A stretch of 64,000 nucleotides of DNA from Copromyces sp. CBS 386.78 (lineage: Eukaryota; Ascomycota; Sordariomycetes; Sordariales; Sordariaceae): the NCBI GenBank assembly GCA_030685235.1, contig MU839111.1, positions 248,001-312,000 on the forward strand, in the 5' to 3' direction. This document shows, one piece after another, positions 1 to 12,972 of this stretch. Positions within the stretch are counted from its first letter, which is position 1. The number at the start of each line of letters is the position of its first letter. The position numbers were made by a program, and so were the translations under genes. The notes beneath the pieces were generated by a model. The model ran no database searches, was not told the DNA's origin, and was given only the letters and a program-made list of their open reading frames with translations.

Positions 1-3000
1 TAAAAAAGGAAAAATTTCTTTCCAAGGATTGATAACAGAAGGGCACAAAAACTCCGACCACACAGTCCGTCACCCCTCCTCCTCCTGTGAGCCGCGGCGA
101 CGACGCGCTTCGCGACTTCGCTACAGAGGCATGCTTGGAGATAGCGCTGTAAGGTTCGAGTGCCCCTTCTAGAAGCACCACCAACCAGGGCGCCAACTGT
201 GTGCCAAGCGCTCACGAGACTGGTTGTCTTCAGCTGAGAACGGAGCTGAATGCTCGCTACGTCCGAGAAATGCCAGAAAAGATCAAGCCACATTCTGTCA
301 TGGATAACACAAAAAAAAAGTCTTTGTCTTGTTGGCGCTTACAGCCGAAGAAAACTTTTTCATAGCCCATTTGGCTTTGTGACTGGACTGCCAGCCACGC
401 TATCGGCAATGAAATACGAAATTGGGAGGCGAATTTTACATGCACGTCTTACGTTAACGCCAAAGAAGATTGACTCCCGACTCCCGAAGGCTGCTCGGTG
501 TAAGCGCCAGCCGGCCGGCCGGCGGGCATTGACCAAAACAATCTACGACATACGTACCGCAGTACGGGCGGATTGACAAGACAAGACAGGTTTGTGTCAA
601 GATCAGGCACATTTTAATCAAGCTGGGGAGAGACTGGCTCACTGGTCACTGAAAAGAAAGCGAATGGTTGGGAGACTTTAGACTAGAATGTCTGGATGTT
701 GTGCAACACCCATGTCATGACCAGGATCATTCATCATTGTGAGGGATGGCAAGTCGATAAAGTGGTGAGAATCAAACATTTATCCTTTGTCTTTCCCGTG
801 GCTATGGGCAAGCCACGCCATGTTTACCAATTAAGAAACATGCATGTCTGTTATTACTTCGCCTATCTTTTCCTGATATCAGGGGGTATGCACTAACAGC
901 AGGACACTAACACTAACACGACAGAGCAACACTGAAATCTAGAACCATGGCAAAAAAAGGAAAGGGAAATCGAAATTGCCTTGCTTTTCCCAATCGTACA
1001 ACTTCTAAATCGCCCAATTACCATCAATGCTACGCGAGAGCACCAAACGGCAAGCGACAGTCTTCTAGAATTTCCACACCCTACACCACAGTAAGCATCT
1101 TACGTTTTCCCCTCCCACTCTACATCCCGTCGTGCCATCATCGGACATCCATCCATCATCCAAGGGGAAAAGAGACAGGAGAAAAGAGAGGGGTTACACA
1201 GCGGGAGATCCGCAACACCTGTCTGTCACTCGTTGCACACGGACACACAGACGGGCACACATTGCACACCACAACCTACTAGATGGGGCGTGATACCAGG
1301 TGTGCTGTGTGCAACGACACGACTGGCTGATGTTGCTCGCTTGCCTCCTTGTTCTGTCTGTGTTGCTGTATCACTGTGATACACCAGGCGGTTTGAGAGG
1401 AAGAGAGTGTGGCACTGCAGCAGTGCAGTGCACGCATATACACTATAGTACTGCAGTAAGGTGAGGTGAGGTGAGGTGACTCCTGGAGGAGGAGGAGGGA
1501 CGCGACCGGTAGGAAGGTAGGTAAGTCTGTAAAGTATCGTACGAGATGGAAGCAATATGGAAGTGTTTAACGGGTAATTTCCAGGTTTCCTTTGTTCTCT
1601 TTCCTTCTTCCTCTTCTTGTCTGCCGGAGTCAGCCTCTTTCTTCACCTCAGGTGAAGTGTGTGTTAAACTTCCGGTTCTGCCCGTACGCCCAGACCTTCC
1701 AAGCTGCATTTGTTTGTATTTACCACCGTGTCCATGAAAGTGATATTTTCAACATGCAACGGATGAATGGAAGGAGTCAAAACTCGCAACTTGGGGACTT
1801 GGACAGTCAAACATCCCTATCCCCTGGGCAGACTTCCTGACTGACTGATTACCAATTGTAAACGCACCAGAAGTCAAGGTCAACCTGCTACGAGGTGGAT
1901 ACGCAATTTCCAGATACGTAGTTGAAACCAGATGAATGAGATCTTGAATCTGGGACCAGACGTCCGGACGGTTGGCGCGCGGCGCAAGGCCACGCCACCA
2001 ACAAGCTACAACGCCAAGCCGTCCGAACTCCGAATCGCTGGGTGTCCGCTTATGTTTACAGGTCAAAGAACACGGAAATAATTCCCGGACGTTGCCATAC
2101 GAGTGGATAATAGGAGAGGTGAAGTGGCTGTGCCTCCATCTTGAATCTAGATTCTTGACTCGAGTTCGGGCGACGGCTGACGACGCCTTGCCTCTTTTTT
2201 TTTTTTTCTTTTTTCTTTCTTTTTTTCTTTTTGTTTGACTGTGGCAAGGCGCTTGTTACCCTACACTACTTTGTTCCACCACTACCTACCTGAAGGAGCA
2301 AGTTGAGCGACGTTTAATATGTTGTTCGCCCGATGTCGCTGCGGCGGTGGCAGCTCGGGGATAAAAGGAGCAAGTCTTTCCCGGATTCACGTCATCCTTG
2401 AACTCGAGAGTTGAGATGAATGGAGTCATTGGAAGTTCCCGACAACCTCCATAAATCCAACATTATCATCGCACTTGTGACAGACACACGGACTTGGCAT
2501 CAAATGCACGGAAGCCTTGTCCGTTATCTGTTATCGCCTTCTATCCATTCCGCCTTTTTCCACAAACGGAACAATCCCACTTTCCAATCGTTCCCGACCG
2601 CATTGATACGCAAGCTAGAGAACCCCACGGAGAAAAGCAAAGCAATTGGTAACAACGGAAGACCTTCTCAATTTCGGAATGTTTGTTCCTGATTTCGTCA
2701 CTCGCTTTTTTTTGCCCTTTCGGACAACGTCCCCGCACTCGGTGATCTGGTGGTGTGGCAGTGTTCGCTGTGATAGACAGGAGGAGGCGAACCTCAAGTG
2801 CGGGGAAGAGAGCTGCCCACTGTTCGTCGAGAAATCGCTTCCAAATTCCAATATCTCCAAGGAAGGTTTCTGGAATCCTTCCTCCTTAGGTTTAGACCTG
2901 GCTAGGGCTGGAGGAGTTTGTCGATCCCCGGGCATGGCACCCCGCAGTTTTGTAATTGACCCCAGTCCACAAAAGTGAGGTGAGGTGACGTTCGGATAGT

Positions 3001-4480
3001 TGACGGACGGGGTGAGTTGACCGACCCGACCAGCCATCCAACAACACCAACCCCCAGAGCAGAAATCGGACATCGCAACCGGACCTCGGGTCCTTCACCC
3101 GTCCCGGACATCGAAGCTCAGCAAGGAGACTGTTGAGCCTCCAACCGACTGTCCCTTCTTCTTGTCACTTCATTAACCATGATCAATCGCAATCTCAACG
3201 ATGCAATTAATTAAGTGCCGTGAAGTATGACATTGTCACCTTCCAAATTCATCAGTTGAGGCTATCATAAGGCATACACAAATACCATGTGATGACTGTG
3301 ATGGCATGCCAAAATGGATTAATTATATTGTGAAGGGTTCATGGAATTCTCCGTGAAACAAAGAGAGATGGATTACATATTGCTTGTCACTTTCTCAGTC
3401 GGTCGGACGCGGCTGGCGGAACGGAATCAAGCAGCAATCCACGCTGCAAGCCGAGAGAGGCTGAGAGAGTCTGAGATTCCTCCCTTGACAGATGAATCCC
3501 GTCTCCCTCCGTCCCGTCGACGACTGTTGGTCCCCGTCTCTGTCTGTCACGGGCCGTCATCTTGCCTTTCCGGGATGGCCGTCCGTCCGTCCGTCGTTGT
3601 CGTCGTCAAGTCGTTTGTACATAGTATCCGTTTGTCCCACTCAGCTGTCAGTCAGCAGTCCAGGAGGAGGCCTCAGCTTCTTGCTTTGAACCCAACCCGA
3701 CTTATGCCCGTCTTGATCAACTGATATGCCTCGGAACAGCTGTGCTTCCTGTCAAAGCTCCTACCTTGAACAAACGTCGGATGAATGGCGGTCCTCAGAT
3801 TCAGTCAGCGCTTGTTACAGACGGATATTGCCGTCAAGTTATATCCGTTTAATCTCCGCGATTGGGTGGTTGACTAATAACTTAGAATTAACCCCTGCTT
3901 CCATTTATCAAAGCGCAGACAGGCGGGAAGGGCCTTCTCTGGAGCGCTGGAGGGATGATGCGTCTCGATGGGATGGGAAGTGCCGTTCGATTTCAAATCT
4001 TAACCCGCGTGCGATTAATGACTGTGAAGTGTGAACGGACTCCCGTCGGACCTTTTGTTGCACAGGCCGCAGTCATCCCCTGACGCTCGCTTTGAATATT
4101 GTAGGGAAGTTCCGTGGCTGTGAATCGTTATTTCCCGTCTTCTGTCCGGTTTCATCCAGATCCACGATTTGATGGCCTTTGGGTCGTAACGGGTGGACGG
4201 TTAGAGAGTGATCGCCGTCGTTAGTTGGTCAACCATCAAACACCGTTGAAAACGACGAGATGAATGTGCGGGAGGTGGTGGATTCCATGATTGAACTCGT
4301 ATCCCGGTGCTTGTGTTGCTTTGGTAGCAATGTGCGGTGATGTTGTTGTTGTTGTTGTTGATATCGACAAACTTCGTATTGTTTGAGTTCTGCCCAGATG
4401 CGTCGACGTCACCAGCTGTACCGTTATTGTTAGTGTAAGGGTGCATTAGACTTGGCACCTGCCTCTACGCTTGTAAGTGG
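1..4480. other. gene-free region with low-complexity tracts
   Basis: I see no convincing coding sequence here. Short open frames have no splice context, no recognisable motif and no codon pattern like the neighbours. Visible structure is limited to a GAGGT/GTGAG tandem tract near 1459-1480, a shorter one near 2976-2990, a T-rich run at about 2192-2236 and many short purine or pyrimidine runs. It could be an extended upstream region or host non-coding RNA, but nothing in the sequence demands that. Confidence 0.5.
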
Positions 4481-6260
4481 TTGTTAGTTGTCAGGCGCTT
4501 CCTAGGGGAACAGTGCGCTGACGTGCAGTTCCCCAAAATGGAAGTTCCCCTCACGGAAGCCTCAACCTACCTTACTCTTGCAAGGTCTTGTCAACGTCAT
4601 GTCACGAACTCTACCAAACTGTTGGACTCAAGGTCAGCGCGATGTGAATCACAAGACGTCGTCACCGAAAATGTCAACTGCTACGAGCGTTAGCACCAAA
4701 ACGACCGATCATGCCTTGGGTCGACGTGGCTGAACAAAACCCTTGGGTGTCTTCTGAATGAAGGTGACTCCACGTCTTCGGAAGCTGGTGCTGCTATTTC
4801 CGAAATCAAGAGACAGTCGTCAAGCGAGAGCCTCTCGGCTGCTCCAACAGAGGACAGTGGCATTGACGACGACGACGACGATGGTGTAAGTCTATTCTAG
4901 CGACTTGCACTCTTAGATCGCATCACCTAACTTGTCCGCCCGCTTGCAGGCCGAACTAAAGGGTGCTGTCCGCGATCCACCTTACTTTCTATGTGTCACT
5001 AACTCAACTCTGCGTGGTAAGGGTGACAGTCTATGTTATCACCCTGCTGTCATCGGCAAACATGGACGGTAGGCATGTGTGGGTTGACGTAGGTATTCGA
5101 AACGTTGCGATCCTTCTCCTGACTTGGTCGTCCAAGCTTGGAAGACTTGGAAGGCCAGAGCGTAGGGGAACAGTTGCGCATGAGAAGGCGTTGAAGATTT
5201 TGAGAACGATGTGCGCTGCATGTCTCAACCTTCGGCAGCTTGTTAAGATGGGAATGATGTCCGAGTAGGTCCACCACGGTAGCGCACCACAACCTCTCCT
5301 TCCCTTCTCCGGATCTGCTTGGTTGCACAAATCGATTGACATAGCCCATCGATAAAAGCTCTATAGTGGAAACTCTACTATCCGGAGGCGAATCTATATT
5401 CCGAACCCGTTGATAGTTCCTTGCCTGAAGTGCCATCGCGAGCTGGGTTTACTGCTCTGATGAGACCGGTCAAATCCCTGGAGGCAAGCCTGCAGCGTCA
5501 AAACGTTCTTCGCCGGCATTCAGAACCAAGGAAGAGAAGTGCCGGACGCCGCAATTCTGATGAGGTCCAGGAGGACGAAAAGAACCCAGGAAGGCCCCAC
5601 TACGAAGATGAGGAGAGCTATGATGAAGAGACTGATGAGGACGAATGGTTACCGTAGCCGGTCACTTTGATGATTCTGCAGCTCCTTGATCTCAGCACAC
5701 TTCATCACGGTTGCATTTTCTCTTCCTCACCTGTCATCTCCGCCGAAAGCTCGTGTCAATCACGGTTAAACATTCCATCTTCGTCTTAGCACAAAGGTCC
5801 CTCTGGCTGTGGAGGATCGACAATCAAGCCATATCCACCAGACTATATTTTAGCTTCAACTCCAAAATGCCCTTCAACTCCACGCCAAAATCAGACCAGC
5901 CATGAAAAGTCTCCTTTGGGCTAGAGTTGCCGAAGATGCTCCATTATCAGCTGGACGGAACGAGATGAAGAAAGAGGCAAGGCTGTCAAATGGAGCCCTT
6001 CTGATGATGCCCCCAAGACGTTAAAATGGACCCTAGACTACACTACGGACCTGCGGTGCATTTGCGGAGCACGGAGACGTAACTGCCGTCCAACCAATAT
6101 CCACTTGATATCAGAGAACGAAAAGAAAACCCCCACACAAATCCCCCAACTTGAACCACGACTCTCGGAGAGCACGATGTCAGGGCACGGACGGCGAGAG
6201 AAGGGAAGCATCGAGAAGGATGTTACTGCCACTGTCACTATCAGGATTTCCTGGGAATAA
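4481..6260 (+). pseudogene. decayed multi-exon gene, unrecognised acidic protein
   Basis: Coding-like sequence runs through this interval but is broken. One frame is open from about 4481, interrupted by TAG at 4691-4693, and continues through a Ser-rich segment and a run of Asp codons to a good GTAAGT donor after 4889. A CTAAC branch site and a GCAG acceptor precede 4950, where about 40 residues follow to TAG at 5070. From 5367 to the TAA at 6258-6260 a second frame reads sensible acidic, Pro-rich and Cys-containing protein, broken by TAG at 5655, 5787 and 5922, with a further TAG at 5364. I do not recognise the family. The acidic stretch EESYDEETDEDEW ends just before the 5655 stop. Some stops could lie in unrecognised introns, but their number and the missing splice sites around most of them favour a pseudogene. 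A C2H2-like relic 1 kb downstream may belong to the same former gene. Confidence 0.5.
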
Positions 6261-7261
6261 AACGAAGAAGAGGAAACGGACGATTTCCCTCGTGTAACGT
6301 CAACATAACCAGGTCTATCGGAGCGACCCTGAAGGTAGCTGGATCAAGGGGGCTCGAGCTCGAGGGGCCCCACGAATTCTGTGTGATGAGATTTTGAAGG
6401 CATTCACATCCTCTGGGCATCACTGGGCGTAGACTTGGCAAAATCATGCATTCAGTGACATTTTCATGGAACTTTGCCTACCTACGCAAATTTCCTCTCG
6501 GCCCAAGTGTGCCGAACAAGCCATCTGATTTGCTCCACGACTCTCTCTTCCACCACGCCGTTTTTGTGTAACCAAGACTTCTTGCTAAGCTCTCTTCACT
6601 CTAGCCTCTCTTCCTTCCCTCCGCTAATAATACTTTGATGCCCCCCAACCCTCCTTCCCGAGATGAGTAAAGCTTGCGATTGGTTCATCATCACGATGGA
6701 GTCGGCACCAGGGGCACCCTTGAGATGAAGAAGAAGACGACGTGGAGCGAGACGAGCCGAGCCTTCTCTAACGAATGCAACTGACTGATTCGGACTGTTG
6801 TCACTGACGAGATGTCGTTTGGTAAAAACGTGGAGACTCCAGAGCGAAAGGGAAGGGTTCAACAACCGATATTGAAAGTGCGTGCTAGGTAGTGATCATA
6901 AATCCGGTCTGTATCTGTATCTCCGTAGCGAGCGATAGGGGTCCACGTGTTCACACACACCAGTGCCCAAAAGAGGAGCACGGCAGGTGAAAGCCTCGGT
7001 TATTGTCTGCTTTTGGTCTGGTTCAGTTCAATGTGTTCCATTAATTTGCTTTCGGCTCAATGGTCAAGTTCAATTGAGCGCTCAGATTGATTTGAGTGTC
7101 GCGCACGTAGAGTCTGGTAGCGGTCGTGCGAGTAGGTAATGGGGTGTGCAAACGAGGAATAACTATCTCATGATGAAGGAAGAAAGAGGAAGAGGTGTGA
7201 TCTTCGCACTACGATAGTACCAAGTGGGAATAATGATGACTGTACTAACTACCTGATCCAG

Positions 7262-7584
7262 AAACAATTCGCTTCTCGAGGTTCGCTTGTGAAACATGTC
7301 CAGAAGCATGGGTGCGAGGTCGCTTCCCGGCAGAGTACCACCGTGGATAAGGACGGCAAAGTGAAAAAGGCCTATGGTTGGAGCGTGCAAGCCGCCTGTG
7401 ATACCCATTGCAACTTCTCCGAAACTGACATATCCATCCAGCATTTTACCTCTACAATCTTGAGAAGTGTCATGATGCGTTTGTTGCAGGGTACACCTAC
7501 TCGCCGACCCACAATAGGTACACAGCATTGGGTTTGAAGGGCGTTTCTAGCCCAGACGAGTACCTAGTCAGCGGTCGGTTTTGA
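7262..7584 (+). pseudogene. C2H2 zinc-finger-like exon relic
   Basis: A CTAAC branch site and a CCAG acceptor precede 7262. The following frame contains F-x5-L-x2-H-x3-H (KQFASRGSLVKHVQKH), which is exactly the second half of a C2H2 zinc finger. The two cysteines should lie in an upstream exon that I cannot find. The frame then gives a Cys-containing segment and loses sense near 7440. A different frame from 7444 (FYLYNLEKCHDAF and onward) reads plausible protein to the TGA at 7582-7584, so a frameshift or missed intron is likely. No function is assigned. It may be a fragment of the decayed gene at 4.5-6.3 kb or an exon of a gene too degraded to reconstruct. Confidence 0.35.
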
Positions 7585-8086
7585 AGCCCTGGGAAAGGAA
7601 ACAGAAGGACAACAGGACATGGTTTGTCCTTTCCAACTGTAACGGCCATGCTTGTCCTGGTCAGTAGCAAGCCGCATGTTGCCGTCCACATTTACACTAG
7701 TGTTCTCCAGGAGCAGGGCACTTGATGCGCAAGGAGGCGAGGCAATGAATGAATGATATGACATGATTGATCCGGAACTTTCCAGTCCACTTCCCCACGG
7801 GGCACATATGGACTCCCGTCTTGACATGGAAGCCACTCCCGTTCATTGTGACCGACAGCAATCTCCAGAATAACCTAACGGTCTTTTTGATGAGCGGTAT
7901 GCCAGGATGCCACTGGGACACTGGCAAATTGTCACTTGGGTGTACAGTCCAATGATGGAAAGTTTGTTGGCATGATACTTGGCATGGGAGGGAAACAGGG
8001 AAATTGATTGGCTTAGGAGGCTATTTCACTGCGAAGGTGGAGAGGAACGCTACGAATCTCACTCACCACCCTGAGCACCACTCGCG

Positions 8087-8149
8087 ATGTTGACCCGCCG
8101 TCAAATCCTACTTGACCAACTTGAAGAAGTAAAGTGCTGGCTCTATGTA
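8087..8149 (+). other. possible small exon with GTAAGT donor
   Basis: An ATG at 8087 opens a 20-residue amphipathic stretch (MLTRRQILLDQLEEVKCWLY) that runs straight into a perfect GTAAGT donor at about 8147. I cannot choose a downstream acceptor. The next 350 bases contain several overlapping open frames, none clearly coding. It could be the first exon of an unrecognised gene or chance. Confidence 0.2.
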
Positions 8150-8519
8150 AGTACCACACCAACGATTGTAGACACTCCACAATCCTCATCATTCCCTGCC
8201 TTCCTTCCCGTCCCCCATACAACCCCCCACGACCCACGTTCGCTCCTACCTCAACTGTGTCCCGGCGCTGTTGCTGCTGCTCGCTTGAGTGTCGTTTTTG
8301 GCCACGCCGACTCTTGCCGAAGCTACTCGGTGGAAGGCGGCGGTGGGAATGGAATCATGGAAATCCGGATACGGAACTGAACTTGGAAGCATGGAAACTC
8401 GGCGATGCCGTCGTCTGGTTCTACGCCCCTATACACTACGCATGCACGGAAGGAAGAAGAACACAAGCAAACAATGACATTGACTTGCCTTTTGCTGTTG
8501 TCAAAACCCTCTAGTTCTA

Positions 8520-11430
8520 GAACTTCCAAGGCACGTCTCTTCGGGGATAGCCGTAGCGCCAACACAAGTGTCGGATGCATGCCATGCCCCCTTTCTTTTT
8601 CTTGTCTTTTGTCCCTGGCAGGCCTTGCTTCCTTCCCCTCTTTACCGCGCAATGTTTTCTTTTTCTCTGCTAGCTTGCTTTCTTCCCTTCCGCTTTGGAT
8701 TTGCAATGCAAGAGCGTTAGCACGGCACGTCAAGGAGCTACCGCCACCAACGTAACGAGCGGAATAGTCCGTTGGCGGCGCATGCGGCGGAAGAGCCTCA
8801 TTCTCGCACGTCGAGGGACAGTGACACACTTCCAACCAAAAAAAAAAAAAATGTGTCCGTCCGTTTTAACATTGCAATGGGCCATGTGTGAGATTTGTAC
8901 CTGGCCTAGATGGACTGTGTAAGACACCCGATCTTCGCAAGGTCAGGTCACAAGTAGATGCCATATTTGGCGCGCGGTTCATGATGGCACGGGTCTTTCT
9001 GAAAAGCGAAGGTTGTGCTTTGACAGCAGCCGGAGTTTCATGTGCCAACTCCTAGACACTCCTCTACACTGATCTGAGTTCTGGATAGTAATCATTCACG
9101 GGTAAAAGAGTGCATGTGCGTTGTTCGTGTTCCAGTTTGTTTGGTCTTTCTTGGTTATTGGTACCTACTGTTGTTGATGGTTGGTCTCCGTAGCAGACGC
9201 AAGTTACCGCTTCCTATTGCCGTCGCTCTGTTTGACTACCGGCATCACGATATCTGCTGCCCGCTGTTGTGTTACGGGAGATCATTCCGCTTTTGAAACC
9301 TGTAACTTCTGCAAGGCATCGGAATTGGACGAGCGTTGAGATCTGTCCTAAACTACCACTCATTGCCCATACCACCATTGACCGAGTGACGTCTTCATAG
9401 ATCGAAAATCCTTCCAGCTGCAGGACAGGACATGGCCATGGCCATGTCCGAAGTTGTATCCATAAAAGGTCCTAATTGTTCCTGGCGGCGGCACCCATGG
9501 CAACCGAAAAGGGATCTCCCAACGCATCTTCCCAGTCCACTTCACTTGTCGTGTCGATTTTCGAGACCCTCTTGCGAACATTCATGACATTGACCTCAGC
9601 CAAGACCTCCACCGAGATCCAACAGATCCAGCGAGGATAACACCTTCCTTGAAGAGATAGAAGTAACATAACATGCAGGACGGCACGGGCGGTCGGGGGT
9701 TGGGGTCGAGGCTGGACCCTTCCACACGTCTCAACATGCCAAAAAAAGACCGGGAAGAGCATGTCCATCGCCCATCTGTCCGTCCGTCCCGTCCCGTCCG
9801 GCTCCATTCATGCCATGTCCCCGTCCGTCATGTCCGTCATCGGCGATTTCATGCTTGGTTGAGATGCTGTATTGTGGTCGGTATGCAGTGCAGTGTTGCA
9901 CGGAAGGATTTCATTTGAGACGGAGATTGTTTGTAGTAGGTAGTAGGTTCCAGTAGGGATACTACACGGCAGAAAAGGTCCATGTTCCCAAGGTTCCATC
10001 GTTCGGTTACTGGATCTTTAGCAGTTAAGTTGTTGTACTGCTAAATATTACTACTACTATACCCTTTGCTCTTACTACACTGACAACTTGACGGTTCATC
10101 GTTTGACCAAAGTAGCTTCCTAAAATGGGCTGTAGTTGAGGGCTTAAACATACCTATAGACAAGCATGTTGAAGATAATCGCACGACAAATGCGACGAGA
10201 AACAAGAAAAAAGGACGGTCGATCGCCGTTGAATCTTGCTGTGCATGCATTATCGTATCTTCTACCCGCTGCCCGTCTCCTGTTGACAATGCCGTTACCT
10301 AACCGATGTAACCTCGGCTTGACGACTTGACATGTCCTGATGTGATGAGCAGACTCTGAAAGGAAGTGCCGGTTGGTGTTCGTGCTCATGTCTTGCTTCC
10401 ATGTTCCCAGGTTTCGACAACACAAGAGCTGTTACCTCGCAGGCAATATAGTCTTGAGCACTTCGAGACGCTACTACTCGGTCTTCAGGTCCGATACGAG
10501 AGGCATCTCGGCAAATTGGAGTTCAGAAGTCTCTCCAAAGATGGAAAGACACGGGGCGGAGTTGAAATCGCAACTTGGAGATATGTCCATGCCAAAAAGT
10601 GTAGTAGGGAGTGACGAAATCGATGGTACGGCGGGTATGGCGGGATGTGGCTGTGGTTCTAATCGGTCATATCGCGACAAGTTGAAGTAGATTGCTACCA
10701 ACGCATACCATTGACGATGTAAGTTAGCTACCGCAATACATGTCCGGTGAAGGTCGCATCTAGATGTCGCAGACCAGCCTTGTCAAGGAGCAAATATATA
10801 CGATCTACCACAAGTCGTACGTTTGTATAGACCGGGAAATAATAATATACTATAGCAACTTCTCCTAGTTGTATCGAATTGTCGGCGTCTAATGGGGCTG
10901 CCGGCCTCGGACACGGCAGCAATAATAGCAAGAACAGCAGCTTACTTCCAGGTCGCAAATGCCGAACGGGACCGGACCGTCCGGGCATGCTCGGAGCGGA
11001 AGCCCGGCAGACACTCGCATCCATCGGCCTCATCCTCGGGTAACGTCGCAAGTAAAACCACAGTTAACGCCCGCGAATAGGAAGGACAATGAAACCAAAT
11101 CTCCAAAAAGAAGAAGGTAAAAAAAATAGAAGGTGAAAAAAGGTGTGTACCGTAGTAGGTACACTGAGACAAACCCGTAGCCCAGCGGGAAACGCGACCC
11201 CTATTCTTCCCCCCAAGTACCCTCAAACGATCCCACTATCCCCCCCAGTTTCGCTGGTTGCTCGACCGAGGCCAGCTCCATCTGAAGGGTCGAAGAATAT
11301 CGCGTTTCCTAAATTGAGATCTTTTGGCAAGTCCAACGATAGTGCACTTTGCGTCTTATAGCTGCGCTTTGCGTCTTTTCTTCATCTTCATCTGTAGATG
11401 ACTTCTTATCTTGGCTCTCTTTTGTCTTAG
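8520..11430. other. no gene seen
   Basis: Only short, mutually overlapping frames without splice context are present. A poly-A run lies at 8838-8850, and short near-direct repeats of a CCGTCCGT type occur around 9777-9805. I see no RNA gene or mobile element that I can support. Confidence 0.45.
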
Positions 11431-11438
11431 CGGAGCGT

Positions 11439-11542
11439 CGCTTTCATCTTTGCACTCTATTTGAAGCGGAGGCGTACGCTGTGGGCTTTTCGCTTTCATC
11501 TTTGCACTCTATTTGGAGCGGAGGCGTACGCTGTGGGCTTTT
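11439..11542. repeat. 52-bp perfect-period tandem duplication
   Basis: Two adjacent 52-bp copies occupy 11439-11490 and 11491-11542. Each starts CGCTTTCATCTTTGCACTC and ends GCTGTGGGCTTTT. I find one difference between them (AAGCGG versus GAGCGG). The near identity suggests a recent slippage or unequal-exchange event. The tRNA-like sequence begins about 10 bp further on. Confidence 0.8.
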
Positions 11543-11553
11543 GTCCGAAAATT

Positions 11554-11640
11554 CTGGCTCATGTCCGGTTCGAACCGGCGAACTCTTGGGTTCCTTTGTA
11601 TGGGCACAGCAGCGGGTGAGACCACTGCGCCATTCTGCCG
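11554..11640 (-). tRNA. tRNA-like sequence, degenerate
   Basis: Read on the minus strand this has an A-box-like TGGCGCAGTGGT, a possible D stem (GCG/CGC), a CCCATA loop resembling a Met anticodon loop, a possible variable-arm stem (GAAC/GTTC) and the palindrome CCGGTTCGAACCGG in the B-box position. The acceptor ends pair only in part (GGC with GCC), and the anticodon and T loops each look one base short. A functional gene is therefore doubtful. A tRNA pseudogene or tRNA-derived element fits better. Confidence 0.25.
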
Positions 11641-11699
11641 TGGCAGCTGGTGCTGGGCACTGGTTTGTCTCTTGGTGGTGGAAGGAGGGGCTGGAGGAT

Positions 11700-12970
11700 G
11701 TGCTTATATACTGCAGGTGAAGGAAGGGTTGAAATGAGGGGGAAGGTACGTGGTGAGGAGGACGGGACTGATGGAAGCTCACGGAGACCTGCAGTCTGCG
11801 GGCAGATAAAAAGATAAGGCGAGCACATGCAATAAGAGGGAAGGAAGGAGCGACCGCCGACCGGAGGCTGGAGGAAACACCACGGATTGACAAGTGGAAA
11901 GACATCACGGGAGCAGAGAAAGGAATCCGTCGCAAGTGGCTGGACACTACGATGATCGCTACGGCGTCGCGCTCCACAGACCCTGTTGTCGAAGGTCAGT
12001 AGGAGATGGTGTATGTATGGGTGAAGCACAGACAAAATACTTGAATGATAACTCTGGAGCGATGATAAGACGCGGAATTGCCATCCATCTCCATACCCCG
12101 TCTGTCGGTCTGATGGAAATTCGGATAACTATAATCCATCGATGGTCTGGTTTGCCTGCAAAAGAGATAGAGAACTTCACTAGGTACGACACTCGGCGAT
12201 ATCTTCCCTCTTCCCTGGAGGACAACGAGAGCCGCCACATCTGTTTGTCATGGTTCATACGAAGAATATCGTCAATTCCCAGCTAGGCGTTTATAAACAC
12301 TTGAAAGAAATCAAAAGTTATGCAGCGTTGTTATATGTGTTTATGTGTTTATCTGGACGCTGTTATAAAGGCTGAAGTCAGTCTTCCAAATGTGTTCACA
12401 TGCAGATAATATATTGCCCTTCGGGCGTGTGTCGTTGGCCAGTTCTGGTTTCCCTTTCCATTCGTAGTTGATAACTTGGCCAGGGATCTGAAAGGAGGCA
12501 AGCCTTCTCTCAGGAGACGGATGGCTCATAGCACCAAATGCTAGAATATCTTCCAACCAGCACAGGCGAGCGGACGTCAGCAGGCCAACGCCACCCTGGA
12601 TTGTAGACTCTGTTGTATTGGGCGGATTTGAAAGGATGGTGATTTAGCTGTAGCTGTCTTGAGAGTTTGTCATGACCGAAGAGCGCTTTGCCCAGCTATG
12701 ATCGAGTGTCTTGGAGTTAGTTCTGTTCGTGGCGGCCAAGTATCACGATCGTCAATCTTTACAAACCAGAGGCTGTTTTGAGGATGAAAGGGGCCAAAAA
12801 AATGCTGCTGGACATGATGTTTCCATTCTAAGCTGTACCAGTCCACCAAACCAATACACCACTTAAATCCCTTAAGTTATGCAGTTCATTATGAAGACCT
12901 TTCACCTTCCAACGCCCAACTTGAACAATTTGTTTGCAAATTAACACCCTCGTTTCAAGGTTGCAAGAGG
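11700..12970. other. intergenic, 3' flank of the SF3b2 gene
   Basis: No supportable gene. The part near 12,840-12,970 is the downstream flank of the minus-strand splicing-factor gene and probably holds its 3' UTR. Confidence 0.45.
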
Positions 12971-12972
12971 CC

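Noticed and set aside
2192..2236. T-rich run as a possible transposon end or poly-A tail
   Set aside because: No target-site duplication or element body beside it. Similar runs occur at several other places in the window.
8323..8835. 170-residue minus-strand frame
   Set aside because: No motif, lysine-run composition from A/G-rich DNA, and no start or splice context.
11444..11977. 177-residue minus-strand frame
   Set aside because: It crosses the tRNA-like sequence and the 52-bp repeats, and composition is non-coding (Ser/Pro/His).
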